A DNA stretch of 64,000 nt from Bombyx mori (Eukaryota > Arthropoda > Insecta > Lepidoptera > Bombycidae): contig NC_085135.1 in assembly GCF_030269925.1 (NCBI RefSeq), positions 2,976,753 through 3,040,752 of the forward strand. Reading direction: 5' to 3'. A program made the translations under genes and the position numbers. Below, piece by piece: positions 51,101 through 61,356 of this stretch. Every line of letters starts with the position of its first letter. The first letter of the stretch is position 1. Below the pieces are notes generated by a model. It searched no databases. It was not told the DNA's origin and saw nothing but the letters and a program-made list of their open reading frames with translations.

Positions 51101-51903
51101 CCATCAGCAACTCCTTATTAATTCTTTTCAAGGCCCACCTGGGGAACGAACGGGGCGCACCTTGCGGGAGCTCCTCCTCACCGCGGGCTCCCGCGGCTGA
51201 CGACGACGACAAGGAGGAGGCGGAGAGCTCAAATCGGACGTATCTGTGGTCTGAGAGCGTCTCCGCCCCCTCGAGTACGCGCCAGCCGCGGGTGCGGCGC
51301 ACGGCGGACGGGGACGCGGACGTCACGTCCACGTGAGATTCCCCGTTCCACCGCACGCAAGTCGCGACCGTGCCTCTGTTTAGGAGACAGAGGCCGGTCG
51401 CGATCGCCCACTCCGAAAGGGCCTCGCCTCTCGCATCCGTGCGGGGGGAACCCCAAGCCGTGCACTTGGCATTGAAGTCCCCCGCGACGATGACAGGGCG
51501 GGACCCGAGGCGGTGCAAAAGCGCCTCGAGCCCGCCCAGAAACCGCTCGAACTCGGCGAGGCTCCTGTTCGGAGAAAAGTACGCCCCGATCACGACGGTC
51601 CCGTCGATCCTAGCCGCGACGTACCCGGGTCCCCTGGCCACCATTTCCAAGGGGGGTAACGCCACGGACTGTCTCAACACAATGGCCACGGAGCCGTCGA
51701 CGTCCCCCATCCAGCAGTCCTGGTCGGTGGGGTCGAAGTATGGCTCCGCAGCGACAGCGACGTCGATTGACCACTCCGCCATGGTGTGGACGAGGAGATC
51801 CTGTGCCCTGGCGGAGTGGTTCAAATTACTTTGGAGGAAGTGATGGACGCAACCCATTACGGGGCTACGTCCATCGTTCCCTCGTCTGTCCCGCCTTGCG
51901 GCT
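48137..51903 (-). pseudogene. 5'-truncated SART-like copy (SART-3), ORF2 broken
   Basis: On the minus strand the copy begins in the last codons of ORF1 (51903), keeps the TAATG junction (51859-51855) and carries ORF2 from ATG 51857. It is close to SART-A. ORF2 is broken by a one-base deletion near 50660, which shifts frame after ERLQPR. A deletion of about 50 bp follows near 49493, after FRAHFEKLGP. There is also a 12-base in-frame insertion near the YADD region (49746-49757). Coding resumes to the usual SRPL end at 48647. The 3' UTR stops at CTCTAC with no CCG or poly(A), so its 3' end is a secondary break. Confidence 0.88.
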
Positions 51904-51925
51904 GTTCTGGTCAAGCACCCCAACC

Positions 51926-52020
51926 TTTTTTTTTTTTTTTTTTCGGGTAGAGGGCCGAACCTCCTACGAGGTCCCCGCGCAAAAGGGGCGCGCGGGGTAT
52001 GTGAGACTGAACGATCTGCA
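51926..52020 (-). repeat. Very short SART-like insertion (3' UTR end plus poly(A))
   Basis: It holds only the last 75 or so bases of the SART 3' UTR (GCAGATCG to CTCTACCCG on the minus strand) and a poly(A) seen as T at 51926-51943. It sits between TTA (5' side) and GGTTGGGG (3' side) of a TTAGG-like array, which fits insertion within a telomere-type repeat unit. Confidence 0.8.
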
Positions 52021-52030
52021 TAACATAGCC

Positions 52031-52490
52031 TTTTTTTTTTTTTTTTTTTCGGGGGGAAATCCTCATGGACTACCTCCGCCTGGGGAAAAGCGGAGGGGTG
52101 TGCCGGACTCCTACCGGCTAAAACCACCCCGGTGTCCACCCACACGTGCGCGCAGGGCCGCGGGAATCCAAATTCTTCCGCAGCCCCACACCAGTGCTGG
52201 CCCGGTCTGTCCAGGCCTCGTCTCCTGTACGGAGTAGTGAGGCGTTCAGCTACTCCGTGCATCGCCTCAGAGGCACGCGCCGACACCCGCATACGCCTCC
52301 GTCTCAGGTCCATCGAATAGGGGGCGAGGGCTTTCCCAAGTCCCTCGCCCCTGGACCCATTCATGGGGGGCGGAAAAGGGCGTTGTCCGCCCTTGTCCTG
52401 CGCCCGGTGCGCCTTCTGCGGCCGGGGAAGGGAGTCGAGATCTCCCTCTCCCGTTCTGCAGTTTCCTTCTGCGACATCACGTCCTCAACC
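52031..52490 (-). mobile_element. 5'-truncated TRAS/SART-type LINE 3' end
   Basis: On the minus strand it encodes the last 35 or so residues of an R1-clade ORF2 (EDVMSQKETAERERE), stopping with TGA at 52363-52361. A 3' UTR different from that of the SART copies follows, ending GAGGATTTCCCCCCG and poly(A) (T at 52031-52049). It is flanked by TAACATAGCC at 52021-52030 and 52491-52500, a 10-bp target duplication. The 3' end style recalls TRAS elements. Confidence 0.75.
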
Positions 52491-52514
52491 TAACATAGCC
52501 TAATCTAACCTAAT
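52491..52514 (-). repeat. Degenerate TTAGG-type (telomere-like) array
   Basis: Minus strand: ATTAGGTTAGATTAGGCTATG followed by TTA. If the two LINE insertions at 52031-52490 and 51926-52020 are removed, this runs on in phase into GGTTGGGG at 51925-51918, giving about six degenerate TTAGG units. It abuts the 3' end of the jockey-like LINE 2 and could be either that element's simple-repeat tail or an interstitial telomeric tract. Confidence 0.6.
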
Positions 52515-52922
52515 ATGGGGGAGAGAGCAAGCCGCGCTCCTCGCTAGAGTCCTCCCCCCCTCTCCCCATTGTTACAATTTTTGATGGGAAGGAGGACTGT
52601 AGCGGGTGTGAATACCCCATCCCAAAAGGGGGTGGGGGGTGGGGTCAAAGCCCCTAATGGAAATGAGGCTGCACCTACGGGGTGCAGCCGCGGTCCCCAT
52701 AGCTAGAGGCTGATGAAACTCACCTCCGAGAGGGGCGCTCATAGGTCCTCCCCGGCCTCACAGCCGGCGAGGAGCTTTATCTCCGAACGATCGTCGGGGG
52801 TACCAATAGCTCCCGCGGCAACGCCGTACCATCCGGTAGTCTGGCGTGCAGCGGGGCTATGTTGTGGAGATGCTCATGGGGCCCGTTTTCGGCTCGCTTG
52901 TACATATTACGGGCAAGCCTAG
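52515..52922 (-). other. Jockey-like LINE 2, ORF2 tail in shifted frame and 3' UTR
   Basis: On the minus strand, a frame different from the ORF2 called upstream encodes a typical jockey C-terminus, EFVTRLARNMYKRAENGPHE and onward, ending with a stop near 52793. A one-base indel near 52940 therefore truncates the annotated ORF2. The rest is a GC-rich 3' UTR with G-runs. Confidence 0.65.
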
Positions 52923-55520
52923 TCACAAACTCCACGAGCGACTACCACCACGAACCACACCTAGGTCCCGGGCAATAACGGAATTTCTGACGTACTGCCC
53001 GGCCCCGACGATAATGCGGAGGGAAAGACTCTGCTGGGCCTGCAACCTAGATCGCTGGGACGGCGACAACAGGTGATACCAGGCCTCAGCAGCGTATGTG
53101 AGGCGGGAACGGACGTATGTCTTGTAAATGGCGAGTTTGGTCCTGGTCGGAAGCTCGGACGCAAGTACCGGCCGCAACAAGAACCCGGCCGCGCGAGTCT
53201 GACCGATGACTCGATTGACGTGCGCGACCATGCTCAAGGAGCGGTCGATGTCGCATCCGAGATACCGGACCGTGGTCCTGAACTCGACATTCACACCTCG
53301 GAGACTGAGTTTCTTCGGGACGACTCTGATACGGACCGGACCGTAGAGTAAGGCCGCGGTCTTTCCCACATTGACCGCGACTCTCCAATAGTCCAGCCAC
53401 TGGGGCAGTAACTCCAAAAGCCTCTGCATCCTCATAATGGCTGCAGAGGGGAACGGAGAGGACGAGAAGTAGGCCGAATCGTCAGCGAACAAGGCCAACC
53501 TCACGTCCTCCTCCCACGCCCGAAGGTGACCCTCCAGTGTGGGGATGTCATTAGTGTAAAGGGCGTATAGGATAGGTGATAGGACACTACCCTGGGGAAC
53601 CCCGGCCGTAATGGGACGCACGGAAGACCGTGCGCCTTCGACCGCGACAAAGAAGGTTCTGCCCTCCAGATACGACCCGAGCAGTCGCACGTGAGCGTGC
53701 GGTAGGCCCGCGTCCCGCAGCTTGTGGACCAGCCCCTCGTGCCACACACGGTCGAAGGCCTTCTCGATATCGAGAAGGACCGCGACCGTGTATTGGCCCG
53801 AGTTTCGCCGGTCCGCCAAGTGTTGCAGGACACGGGTCAGTTGCAGAGTCGTCGAGTGGCCGCTTCTAAACCCGAATTGCTCCGGCCTGAGCAGAATATA
53901 CGGCGATATTCTCCTCAGGAGCAGCCGCTCGAACAACTTGCCCACGTGCGAGAGCAAGGTAATCGGTCGGTAACTGGAGGGCTTTCTCCTGTCCTTGCCG
54001 GGTTTGGGCAAGACGATGATCTTGCCCAGTTTCCAAGATCCAGGGAAGTGTCCTACCCGGAGAATGGAATTAAACAATCGTGTCATTGCTGACACGATTG
54101 AGGGAGGGAGGTTTTGCAGGGCGAAGGGAGGAATACCGTCCTCGCCGGGGGCTTTGCGCCTCTTCATCAGCTTGATGAGGAGGCGCATCTCGCTGGGAGT
54201 GACTAAGTCGTCATCTCCCAGCTCGACTCCCGGCGATTCCGGTTTGAGGAATTGGATTACGCCCTCTGACACCTCGCGTAGGAATGCAACCATCGAGGGT
54301 GCAGAGACATTTGGAGTGAACTGCCGCTCCAGCGAGTTGGCCAGGACTTCAGCACGAGCTAACGGTGTAAAACACCGTCTTCCCCCCTCGTCCTCCAAGG
54401 GGCAAGTGGGGGAAGGCTTGTTTGTGAGCCGGCGACAGATGCGGTGAAGGAGGGCCATCGTACGGTCGTCGGACGCGTCCAACAGTCCCGCCTCCCCGAA
54501 GTCACCCCGGTAAGTCCGCATCTTAGTCGCCAGCTCATCCTCAAGTCGGTTTAGCTCGCGCTTAATCCTGGGACACCTAGATGTCGCCCAGAGCCTCCTC
54601 AGTGCCCTCTTCCGACGAATTAACGTCTTGAGGTGCACCGGGAGTTCCGCTCTGGGCCCCCCGCTGGGTACCAGAGTCGTCGCTTGGTCCAGGGCTCCCC
54701 TGATGGTGTCAATGAGACGGGAAGCCGCGGTGTCGACCTCATCAGGGGTAGACGGGTCTTGAAACAAGGATTGGTCGGCCAGCAGTCCCGTAAAGGACTG
54801 CCAGTCGACCCTAGGCCTGAGAGGGGATGTCGCGACCCGAGTGAGCCCCAAACCCACCGAGACCAAGATCGGTAGGTGAGGGGTACTCAGGTCGTACAGT
54901 GCCTCTATCGCTAGAGGGCACCGTAGCCCCTTGTGAACACACACGTCCAAGACGTCCGGTTCGTACCGGGCCAACGTTGGAACGTGGGTGGGTTCGTTGG
55001 GGCCGACCACGCAGTAGTCCCCCCTTTCGGCATCCTCGTACAATCGCCTTCCGGGCGCCGTGATGATTCGGGAGCCCCAAGCGACATGTTTCGCATTAAG
55101 GTCCTCGACCACCAAATCCGGATGGCGATCATAGTTCAAGGCCCGTCTAATGTCGTCCTCGACAAAATCAGGACCCGGGGGGGGATACGCGGCATAAATC
55201 CGCAATTCGGCTCCCGGTACGTGGACCCTCACCCCGACCGTTCTGGTAGAGGCAAAGGTCAGTAGCTCAAGCTCCTCGTGCACCACGTTACTCCTGACGA
55301 GCGCCGCAGTGCCCCTGAACGGGCGCCCGTTGGAGGTCAGTTCGTCCCGTCGGCACACGAAGTAGTTGGGCATCCTAAAATCTTGTCGAGGTTTGAGCTT
55401 GGTCTCGCCCAGGAGGATAACCTGCGGGTCATACTCCTGGGCGAGTCGGATTAGCTCCGACCTTCGGGACCCTATCCCGTCGGGGTTCCAATAGATGATG
55501 CGCAGCTCCTGGCTAGCCAT
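52923..55520 (-). CDS. Jockey-like LINE 2 ORF2, endonuclease-reverse transcriptase
   Basis: Translation on the minus strand from ATG 55520 gives about 865 aa. The endonuclease has LRIIYWNPDGIGS, LLGETKL, DLNAKHVAWGS and STPHLPILVSVG. The RT has RKAPGEDGIPPFALQN, SSYRPITLLSHVGKLFERLL, EQFGFRSGHSTTLQLTR, LLDIEKAFDRVWHEGL, GVPQGSVLSPILYALY and FADDSAYFSS. In this copy the endonuclease motif reads VVEDLNAKH, where GDLNAKH is usual. The start overlaps the ORF1 stop by eight bases (ATGGCTAG). A frameshift close to the C-terminus replaces the last 55 or so residues, so activity is doubtful though the catalytic core is whole. Confidence 0.85.
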   Translation of the reverse strand: MASQELRIIYWNPDGIGSRRSELIRLAQEYDPQVILLGETKLKPRQDFRMPNYFVCRRDELTSNGRPFRGTAALVRSNVVHEELELLTFASTRTVGVRVHVPGAELRIYAAYPPPGPDFVEDDIRRALNYDRHPDLVVEDLNAKHVAWGSRIITAPGRRLYEDAERGDYCVVGPNEPTHVPTLARYEPDVLDVCVHKGLRCPLAIEALYDLSTPHLPILVSVGLGLTRVATSPLRPRVDWQSFTGLLADQSLFQDPSTPDEVDTAASRLIDTIRGALDQATTLVPSGGPRAELPVHLKTLIRRKRALRRLWATSRCPRIKRELNRLEDELATKMRTYRGDFGEAGLLDASDDRTMALLHRICRRLTNKPSPTCPLEDEGGRRCFTPLARAEVLANSLERQFTPNVSAPSMVAFLREVSEGVIQFLKPESPGVELGDDDLVTPSEMRLLIKLMKRRKAPGEDGIPPFALQNLPPSIVSAMTRLFNSILRVGHFPGSWKLGKIIVLPKPGKDRRKPSSYRPITLLSHVGKLFERLLLRRISPYILLRPEQFGFRSGHSTTLQLTRVLQHLADRRNSGQYTVAVLLDIEKAFDRVWHEGLVHKLRDAGLPHAHVRLLGSYLEGRTFFVAVEGARSSVRPITAGVPQGSVLSPILYALYTNDIPTLEGHLRAWEEDVRLALFADDSAYFSSSPFPSAAIMRMQRLLELLPQWLDYWRVAVNVGKTAALLYGPVRIRVVPKKLSLRGVNVEFRTTVRYLGCDIDRSLSMVAHVNRVIGQTRAAGFLLRPVLASELPTRTKLAIYKTYVRSRLTYAAEAWYHLLSPSQRSRLQAQQSLSLRIIVGAGQYVRNSVIARDLGVVRGGSRSWSL

Positions 55521-56295
55521 TGAGCTGCGCAATCATCCGGTAGAACCCCGCGAGCAAGGCCCCGAAGGGACTGGCTCCCGAGGCGATCTCTCAGATCACT
55601 CCGGAGATCACCTCGGACAGTTTCTCCCACAGGGAGAGGAGCCAGGCAGCAAAGCCGGCAGGCTGCTTGTCCTGTCGGCCACTGCGCCGCTCTCTCTGCG
55701 GGCGGGGTGGTAGTGGGGGCTGTGAGTCGCCCAGAGTGATGTTTGCGTTCTGGGGCGGGTCGATGGCTGTCGTCTCCATTGGACATGGAGGTTCGGTAGC
55801 TTGCGCAACTTGGCCTTCTCTCAGGGCAGCTGCTTCTTCCACTAATTTTTTTTTCTTTTCCTTGGCCTTTATTTTTTTTTTCTTGTTTTTTTTTTTGAGT
55901 TTTAGTTAGGGCAGCTTGTAGATTGGATACTGCCTTATTGCTGGAACGAGGGGCAGGTCGCGGCTTTATAGCCTGTCGCTGCGGGTTTGCTTCTGCCATC
56001 AGGGTGGCCGCTGTTGGGTTGGCCTCCACAGTGGCAGGTTGCTCTGTAACCGGAGGGAGAGTGGGGGGTTGAGAAGTCTTCCCCTTGCCCTTACCCTTCA
56101 GAGATGGGCGTGGACCGAGACGTGGAGCGGGGGTAGGGGCTTGGCCGGCACGCGTCGCTGCTTGCGGTACGGGGGGAGGAATAGCGACCCCCATCATCCG
56201 CGCCCTCCTGCGGTAGATCACACACCGTTTGTCAACAGCGGCGTGGCCCTTCGCGCAGTTGGCGCAGGTGAGGGGTCCCTCCCGAAAACCCCTGC
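55513..56295 (-). pseudogene. Jockey-like LINE 2 ORF1, C-terminal part, broken
   Basis: The minus strand starts inside the last zinc knuckle, CANCAKGHAAVDKRC (near 56255). A Pro/Thr/Ala-rich region and a Lys/Glu tract follow. At the A/T-run near 55850 the frame shifts. The continuing frame reads LREGQVAQATEPPCPMET, then LLSLWEKLSEVISGV, where a TGA at 55593-55591 stops it, and finally FYRMIAQLNG before the TAG at 55515-55513. The N-terminal half and the other knuckles are missing because the element is 5'-truncated near 56300. Confidence 0.75.
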
Positions 56296-56299
56296 TTCG

Positions 56300-56622
56300 A
56301 TAGGTGGGGAGTTATATGCCCGGGCAGAGGGGTTACCCCGAGGCCCGCTCCATGCCCCCGCAAGGGGGTACGACGACCCCACGACTCTCGAGCTCAGAAG
56401 CGAGCGAGTCGCCGTGTCGGACGGAGCGCTCTTGCGTAATATACGCTCTGAGTTCATTTCTGGTTTTATTGACTTACGAAGACCGCTTACCATGTTTGTA
56501 TTACCTTTGGTAGGCAGCGGCTTGGCTCTGCCCCTGGCATTGCTGAAGTCCATGGGCGACGGTAACCACTCACCATCAGGTGGGCCGTATGCCCGTCTGC
56601 CTACAAAGGCAATAAAAAAATA
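56300..56622 (+). repeat. 3' end of a LINE/SINE family with A-rich tail
   Basis: The end GGGCGACGGTAACCACTCACC, AGGTGGGCCGTATG, CTGCCTACAAAGGCAATAAA is one I recognise as a very frequent silkworm repeat terminus, followed by an A-rich tail near 56610-56630. Upstream, GTAGGCAGCGGCTTGGCTCTG belongs to the same unit. The family name is uncertain (possibly BMC1-type). No coding region. Confidence 0.5.
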
Positions 56623-56834
56623 AATAAAAAATATGTCGCTACCCGAAAGTGGAAATACTCCAACATGTATACAGCCTTATTTAAAGTGCTTCTTCAGCAC
56701 TACTGTCTTACTGTCTTGTTACTAAATACATATTTTACACAATAAACCGAACCTTCAAACTGAATGGACGTATTATTTACTCTCTGCTAATCCATCGTGA
56801 CCAGACCACACCACACAATTGTTGTCCCATATTA
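56623..56834. other. AT-rich spacer, nothing recognised
   Basis: I see no gene, repeat end or RNA signature in this short stretch between the A-rich repeat tail and the BEL fragment. Confidence 0.4.
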
Positions 56835-57110
56835 CCATAAAACAACACATATGCTGGTCAATAGTCCTAGCATGGCTAAACACACCTCCTCATAGACTTC
56901 AGGTCTTTGAAGCTAACAGGGTTGTCAAGATAACATCCACTCCAATCACCTCCACATGGAAACATGTTCCTACAAACCTGAACCCTGCAGACTGTGCGAG
57001 CAGGGGAATGTCTGCCCGGTCACTATCAGCTCATGATCTTTGGTGGTCTCCTAGCTGGCTGAAGGAGCCTCCTTCCACCTGGCCCAAGATGCCTCCTGCT
57101 CTAGGCCACC
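56835..57110 (+). pseudogene. BEL/Pao RNase H fragment
   Basis: The plus strand encodes IVLAWLNTPPHRLQVFEAN, then WKHVPTNLNPADCASRGMS and HDLWWSPSWLKEPPSTWPK, which are typical of the region after RNase H in BEL/Pao pol. It is a short scrap of a BEL element different from the one at 27699-42225. Confidence 0.7.
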
Positions 57111-57309
57111 ATGCATTACCAGGTCTGAAGCCTGTGGCGGGTAGCCATCATACAACGCAAGATAATTGCCAGATGCCTGAATCTCGCTTACGACATATTC
57201 AAGATAAAGCGCATATATACAAGTTCCGAACAACATTTGGACCGTCGGTCTACCGAGCAATATCACCCGCTCGGTGGAAGATCTTCCCTTTGTCGTTGAA
57301 CTTCCTCAA

Positions 57310-57580
57310 ACTGGGTCAATTATCTTGCGTTGTATGATGGCTTGTATCTGGGCAGCGTTAGGTAGGAATCGGCGATAAAAATTTATCATGCCCAAAAATC
57401 GCCGGAGTTCTCTGACGGTTTTTGGGACAGGAAATTTGCGATTGGCTCGACCTTGCTTACAGAGGCTTGGTGCCCTTTTCGGAAATTTGGTAACCCAAAA
57501 ACGTGACTTCTGGAACGCCGAAGACACATTTGGTAGTATTGACCAAAACGCCATACTCTTTCATGCATTCCGATTTGAGC
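57310..57580 (-). pseudogene. Gypsy RT C-terminal fragment
   Basis: On the minus strand, in more than one frame, are CVFGVPEVTFLGYQISEKG and RRFLGMINFYRRFLPN, the thumb-side end of a Ty3/gypsy RT. Frameshifts separate the pieces. 57111-57309 between this and the BEL scrap holds no motif I recognise. Confidence 0.65.
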
Positions 57581-57591
57581 ACCCTATAGTG

Positions 57592-57901
57592 TGTAAGTCA
57601 GTTCAGTATAATTAAAGTCGTCGCACAGACAATACGTGTTTTAATCAACAACATTTAGGCCCCACACCTCATGGCGACCCTGCCTTGCGCAATCACCTAG
57701 GTATCGGGTTTCGCGCCAGGTACCGGGCGACGGCGCGACGGACAAATACGCGAGATCAGCGAATTCCTGTGTGCCTCAGTGCACGAAGTTATTATTTTTG
57801 AATTATAAAAGTTATAAAACAAAGGAGAATGACGCCAACCACTGCACCGACAACGTCGTTTGAAGACGATCAACAGAAATTTTATATTAAAATTATATTC
57901 A
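57592..57901 (+). other. G2 gypsy, LTR remnant, primer site and leader
   Basis: The stretch ending TTTTAATCAACAACATTTA followed near 57673 by TGGCGACCCTGCC looks like an LTR end with a tRNA-Arg-type primer site, as in mdg1/412-like gypsy elements. The LTR is truncated on the left. The leader continues to the small ORF at 57902. The assignment is inference. Confidence 0.45.
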
Positions 57902-58171
57902 ATGGGCAACGGAAACAATAAGCAAGAGATAAAGGAGGTGATTATTGGAGAAAATACTATGATAGAGTCTCATATCGAGAGGAACAACATCATATTGCTG
58001 TCGGCCTTGGGAATAATAATACTTGTGATTTTCGCTGTACTTATGAAAAAAGTACTGGACAAACAGAAGAAATGGATAGATAAAAGAATTAATACTGAGT
58101 TTATAAGAAGAATGCGTATACGGCTGTCCAAAAGGATCCATGGCGAAGGAGAAGGAGTTGGGGATGTGTAG
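57902..58171 (+). CDS. Small leader ORF of G2 gypsy: putative myristoylated single-pass membrane protein
   Basis: I do not recognise the family with certainty. From ATG 57902 the protein is 89 aa. It starts MGNGNNKQEI, a fit to the N-myristoylation consensus. One hydrophobic segment follows, ILLSALGIIILVIFAVLM at about residues 46-63, and then a Lys/Arg-rich tail. It lies between the presumed primer site and the gag start at 63171, before the copia insertion. mdg1/412-type elements are known to carry small leader ORFs. The frame also extends upstream without an ATG. Confidence 0.5.
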   Translation: MGNGNNKQEIKEVIIGENTMIESHIERNNIILLSALGIIILVIFAVLMKKVLDKQKKWIDKRINTEFIRRMRIRLSKRIHGEGEGVGDV

Positions 58172-58245
58172 TGCTTTAATTTTTATTTTTTTTATTATCT
58201 TTTTTTTCTGTGAGCTATAAATCTAAAAGTGCTGGTTGTGTTTTG

Positions 58246-58386
58246 TAATAAAACACGCTCGGAGGTTGTTCACAGACTAACTATATTTCATTCTTAAAAT
58301 AGACAATTATGAGGTGTGCCAAATATTTGCTAACAAATGTCGCCACCAGCACTCCACAGAACATTATTTTGATACTAACTTTAACA
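58246..58386 (-). repeat. 3' LTR of the copia element
   Basis: On the minus strand it starts TGTTAAAGTTAGTATC and ends with GTTTTATTA. It differs from the 5' LTR at two positions (near 58255 and 58336). Confidence 0.9.
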
Positions 58387-58500
58387 CCTCAACTTATCAA
58401 AATAATCTAAACCTTAAATAACAATTCAAAAGCATACTGTCACAAACAATCCAGTAAATGCATACTTAGCTACTTAAAATATATTTATTTTTTTTATAAA

Positions 58501-60893
58501 TTACACAATAATATGCATGCCTAGCTTCTTAACAAAATAGCTATGTTTGACACTACTCAAGCCCTTTGTTAACAGGTCTGCAGGCATTTCAGATGTTGGC
58601 AGATAAACTATTTTTACATGTTTGTTAGCAACTGCTTCTCTAACAAAATGGTGACGCACGTCAATGTGCTTAGTTCTTTTATGGAACATTAGATTCTCTG
58701 TCAACTTCTGAGCCCCTTGATTGTCGTTGTACAAGGTTATTGTATAATTACAAAAATCTACAATCTCATTCAACAAGTTCTTTAAATATATAGCCTCTTT
58801 ACAAGCCTCAGTTATAGCCATGTATTCAGCTTCTGTACTAGATAGGGCTGTAGTCTGCTGTTTTTTACATTCATATGAGATAACAGATCCTGAAAACTTA
58901 AAGTAAAAACCTGTATAAGATTTTCTATCTACAGTATTTGAGGCCCAGTCTGCATCAACAAAACCCTCTAAGTTACAATCATCTTTAGTAAACATAAGCC
59001 CATAAGATTTAGTTTTGCTTAAATATCTTAAAATTCGTTTTGCATGCTTCCAATGTATAAGTGAATAACTATTATTAAATTGGCTCAAAAAACTTACGCT
59101 ATAAGATATGTCTGGGCGAGTTAAGACACTTAAATACATTAAGCTTCCTATTAATTGTTGAAATGGGTATTGTTTACAAACATCAACACTTTTCTCTAGC
59201 TTTAAATTATTCTCAATTGGTGTATCAACACCATTACAATTTGTCATATTAAATTTATTTAATATGTAATCCACAAAATGTTTTTGATCTAGTGAAATGG
59301 AACCATTTTTATACATTTGAATTCTAATGCCTAAACATTGTTTTAACTGTCCTAAGTCTTTAATCTTAAATTTTTTTATTAGTACACTCTTAATCTCATT
59401 TACCATATCTTGACAATTAGAAAATATAAAAAAATCATCTACAAAAACTGCTATTATGATCAGTTCTTTTTCACTCCTTTTAATATATAAACATGGTTCT
59501 AATTTTAACCTAACAAAGTTGGAGTTTAATAAACAATCATTTATTCTTTCATTCCAAGCTCTGGCCGATTGTTTCAAACCATAAATTGCGCGTTTTAATT
59601 TAAGTATACAATTTTCTTTACAATCTAAATTAGGAGGAACATGCATGTATACATTTTCATTTAGATAACCATTTAGGAATGCTGTAGTGACATCCAAATG
59701 AGTAATTTTTAAGTTAAGTTTCACACTTAATGCGAATAAAAGTCTCAAAGTAGAGTAACGAAGCACTGGTGAGTATGTCTCGGTATAGTCCAAACCTTCT
59801 TTTTGAGTAAAACCTTTTGCTACCAGTCTAGCCCTATAACGCACTTTACCATCACATTCAAACTTTTTCTTAAAAACCCATTTACATTGCACTATCCTAT
59901 CAGCTTCTTTTCTGTCAACAAATTCCCATGCTTGGTTTTCTTCAAATGCCTTCAGTTCTTCTGCCATCGCCTGTTCCCACAGTTCCTTCTCTGGTCCATT
60001 TATTGCTGTTTCATAGCTCAGTTCTTCACCACAGGATTCCAGCTCATCCACAATGCAGAGATTGGAATAGCCATATCTTTCTACTGGCTTTCTCTTGCGC
60101 TTACCAAGCTCCTGTAAGTTTTGAATATTTTCTTCTAAAATGGATTCTAAGGTTGACTCATTTTCACTTTCATACACCGATTGGTATGAATCTTCGTGGG
60201 AGCTCGATGAGTCATAAATATATGTAGGATCGTTAGCATCTATAGTTGAATTTTCTGATATGCTTCTCTCTTTCTCTGAATTTTCAACTTTCTCCAACAC
60301 TTTTTCATTATTTACTACTACCTGAGCTGTGTCCGAGTGTTCTTTCTCTATTATAATGACGTCCCTGCTCGTAGTAATCTTCCTGGTTTTGGGGTTATAT
60401 AATCTGTAACCTTTCACGTTATCCGGATAACCAACTAGAATTAATTTGTCAGCCTTCTTATCCCATTTTTGTCTTTGCACTTTGGGAACATGCGCCATTA
60501 CTTTACTTCCAAATATCCTGACATAGCTCAAATCTGGCTTCTTGCCTGTCCACTTCTCAAATGGTGTCATCATGCCTAGACTGACAGCTGGGATTCTATT
60601 CATTAGGTATACTGCAGTATTTACTGCTTCACCCCAAAAACTTTTGTCGAGATCTGATTCAAACAGTAAACATCTAGCCCGTTCAACTACAGTTCTGTTG
60701 AACCTTTCTGAGAGTACATTCTGTTGTGGAGTGTGAGGATTAGTCTTCTGATGGATGATTCCAGTTTGTTTTAAGAAGCCTTCCATCTCTTGTGAACAAA
60801 ACTCACCTCCGTTATCTGTTCTCAGTATTTTGATCTTGTTTCCTGTTTGATTCTCCACCAAAACATGAAATTCTTCGAAATGCTGGAATACTC
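58501..60893 (-). CDS. copia pol: integrase, reverse transcriptase, RNase H
   Basis: The minus-strand frame has its first ATG at 60861 and is open a little further. Integrase core residues are in LRTDNGGEF and PQQNVLSERFNRT. A long Ser/Glu-rich linker follows. RT shows KARLVAKGFTQKEG-type sequence (YRARLVAKGFTQKEGLDY), VTTAFLNGYL and the catalytic FVDDFFIFS. RNase H shows VDADWAS, SSTEAEYMA and KHIDVRHHFVRE. The frame runs uninterrupted to 58501 just before the 3' LTR. It is cut off from gag by a frameshift near 60893, so it can no longer be made as part of the usual single polyprotein. Confidence 0.88.
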
Positions 60894-61356
60894 CTTCAAG
60901 AAATAGACATAAGTCATTCTGCTGGCATCATCTATGAACAGAAGAAAGTACTTTGCTTGACCAATTGATTTGGTCTCCATCGGCCCACATAAATCTGAGT
61001 GTATTACTTCTAGTAGTATATCACTTCTATGATTAGCAGATGGGAAAGGAAAACGAGCCTGTTTGCCCTCACAGCACACTTCACAGTTCTTGATCTGAAT
61101 ATCAGCTTTCTTATCAAAAGTAACCCCTTTCACAGCACCTTCTTTCATCATTTCTAAAGATTTACTGTTTACATGTCCTAGTCTTCTATGCCACATTGTC
61201 ATGGCCAATAATGCACTCTCTGGTCTTTGTATTTGTAGTTTGTACACACCATTAGTTAAGTTTGCAATTCCTATAAGCTCATTTACTGGATTATATATTA
61301 AACAAACATCCTTCTTAAATGACACTTTGTTGCCATTTACTATCAGTTGACTTTTG
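60894..61356 (-). pseudogene. copia gag-pre-integrase and integrase start, frameshifted
   Basis: After the SINE, the minus-strand frame encodes QLIVNGNKVSFKKDVCLIYN, MWHRRLGHVNSKSLEMM, CEVCCEGKQARFPFP (HHCC domain) and IHSDLCGPME (first catalytic Asp of the integrase). A one-base indel near 60893 moves the rest into the frame of the downstream ORF. Confidence 0.85.

Noticed and set aside
50478..52364. A 628-codon minus-strand frame running through two poly(A) tracts into SART-3 ORF2
   Set aside because: Its first 160 codons are 3' UTRs and poly(A) of other insertions read as Lys runs; it is a chance fusion, not a chimeric gene.
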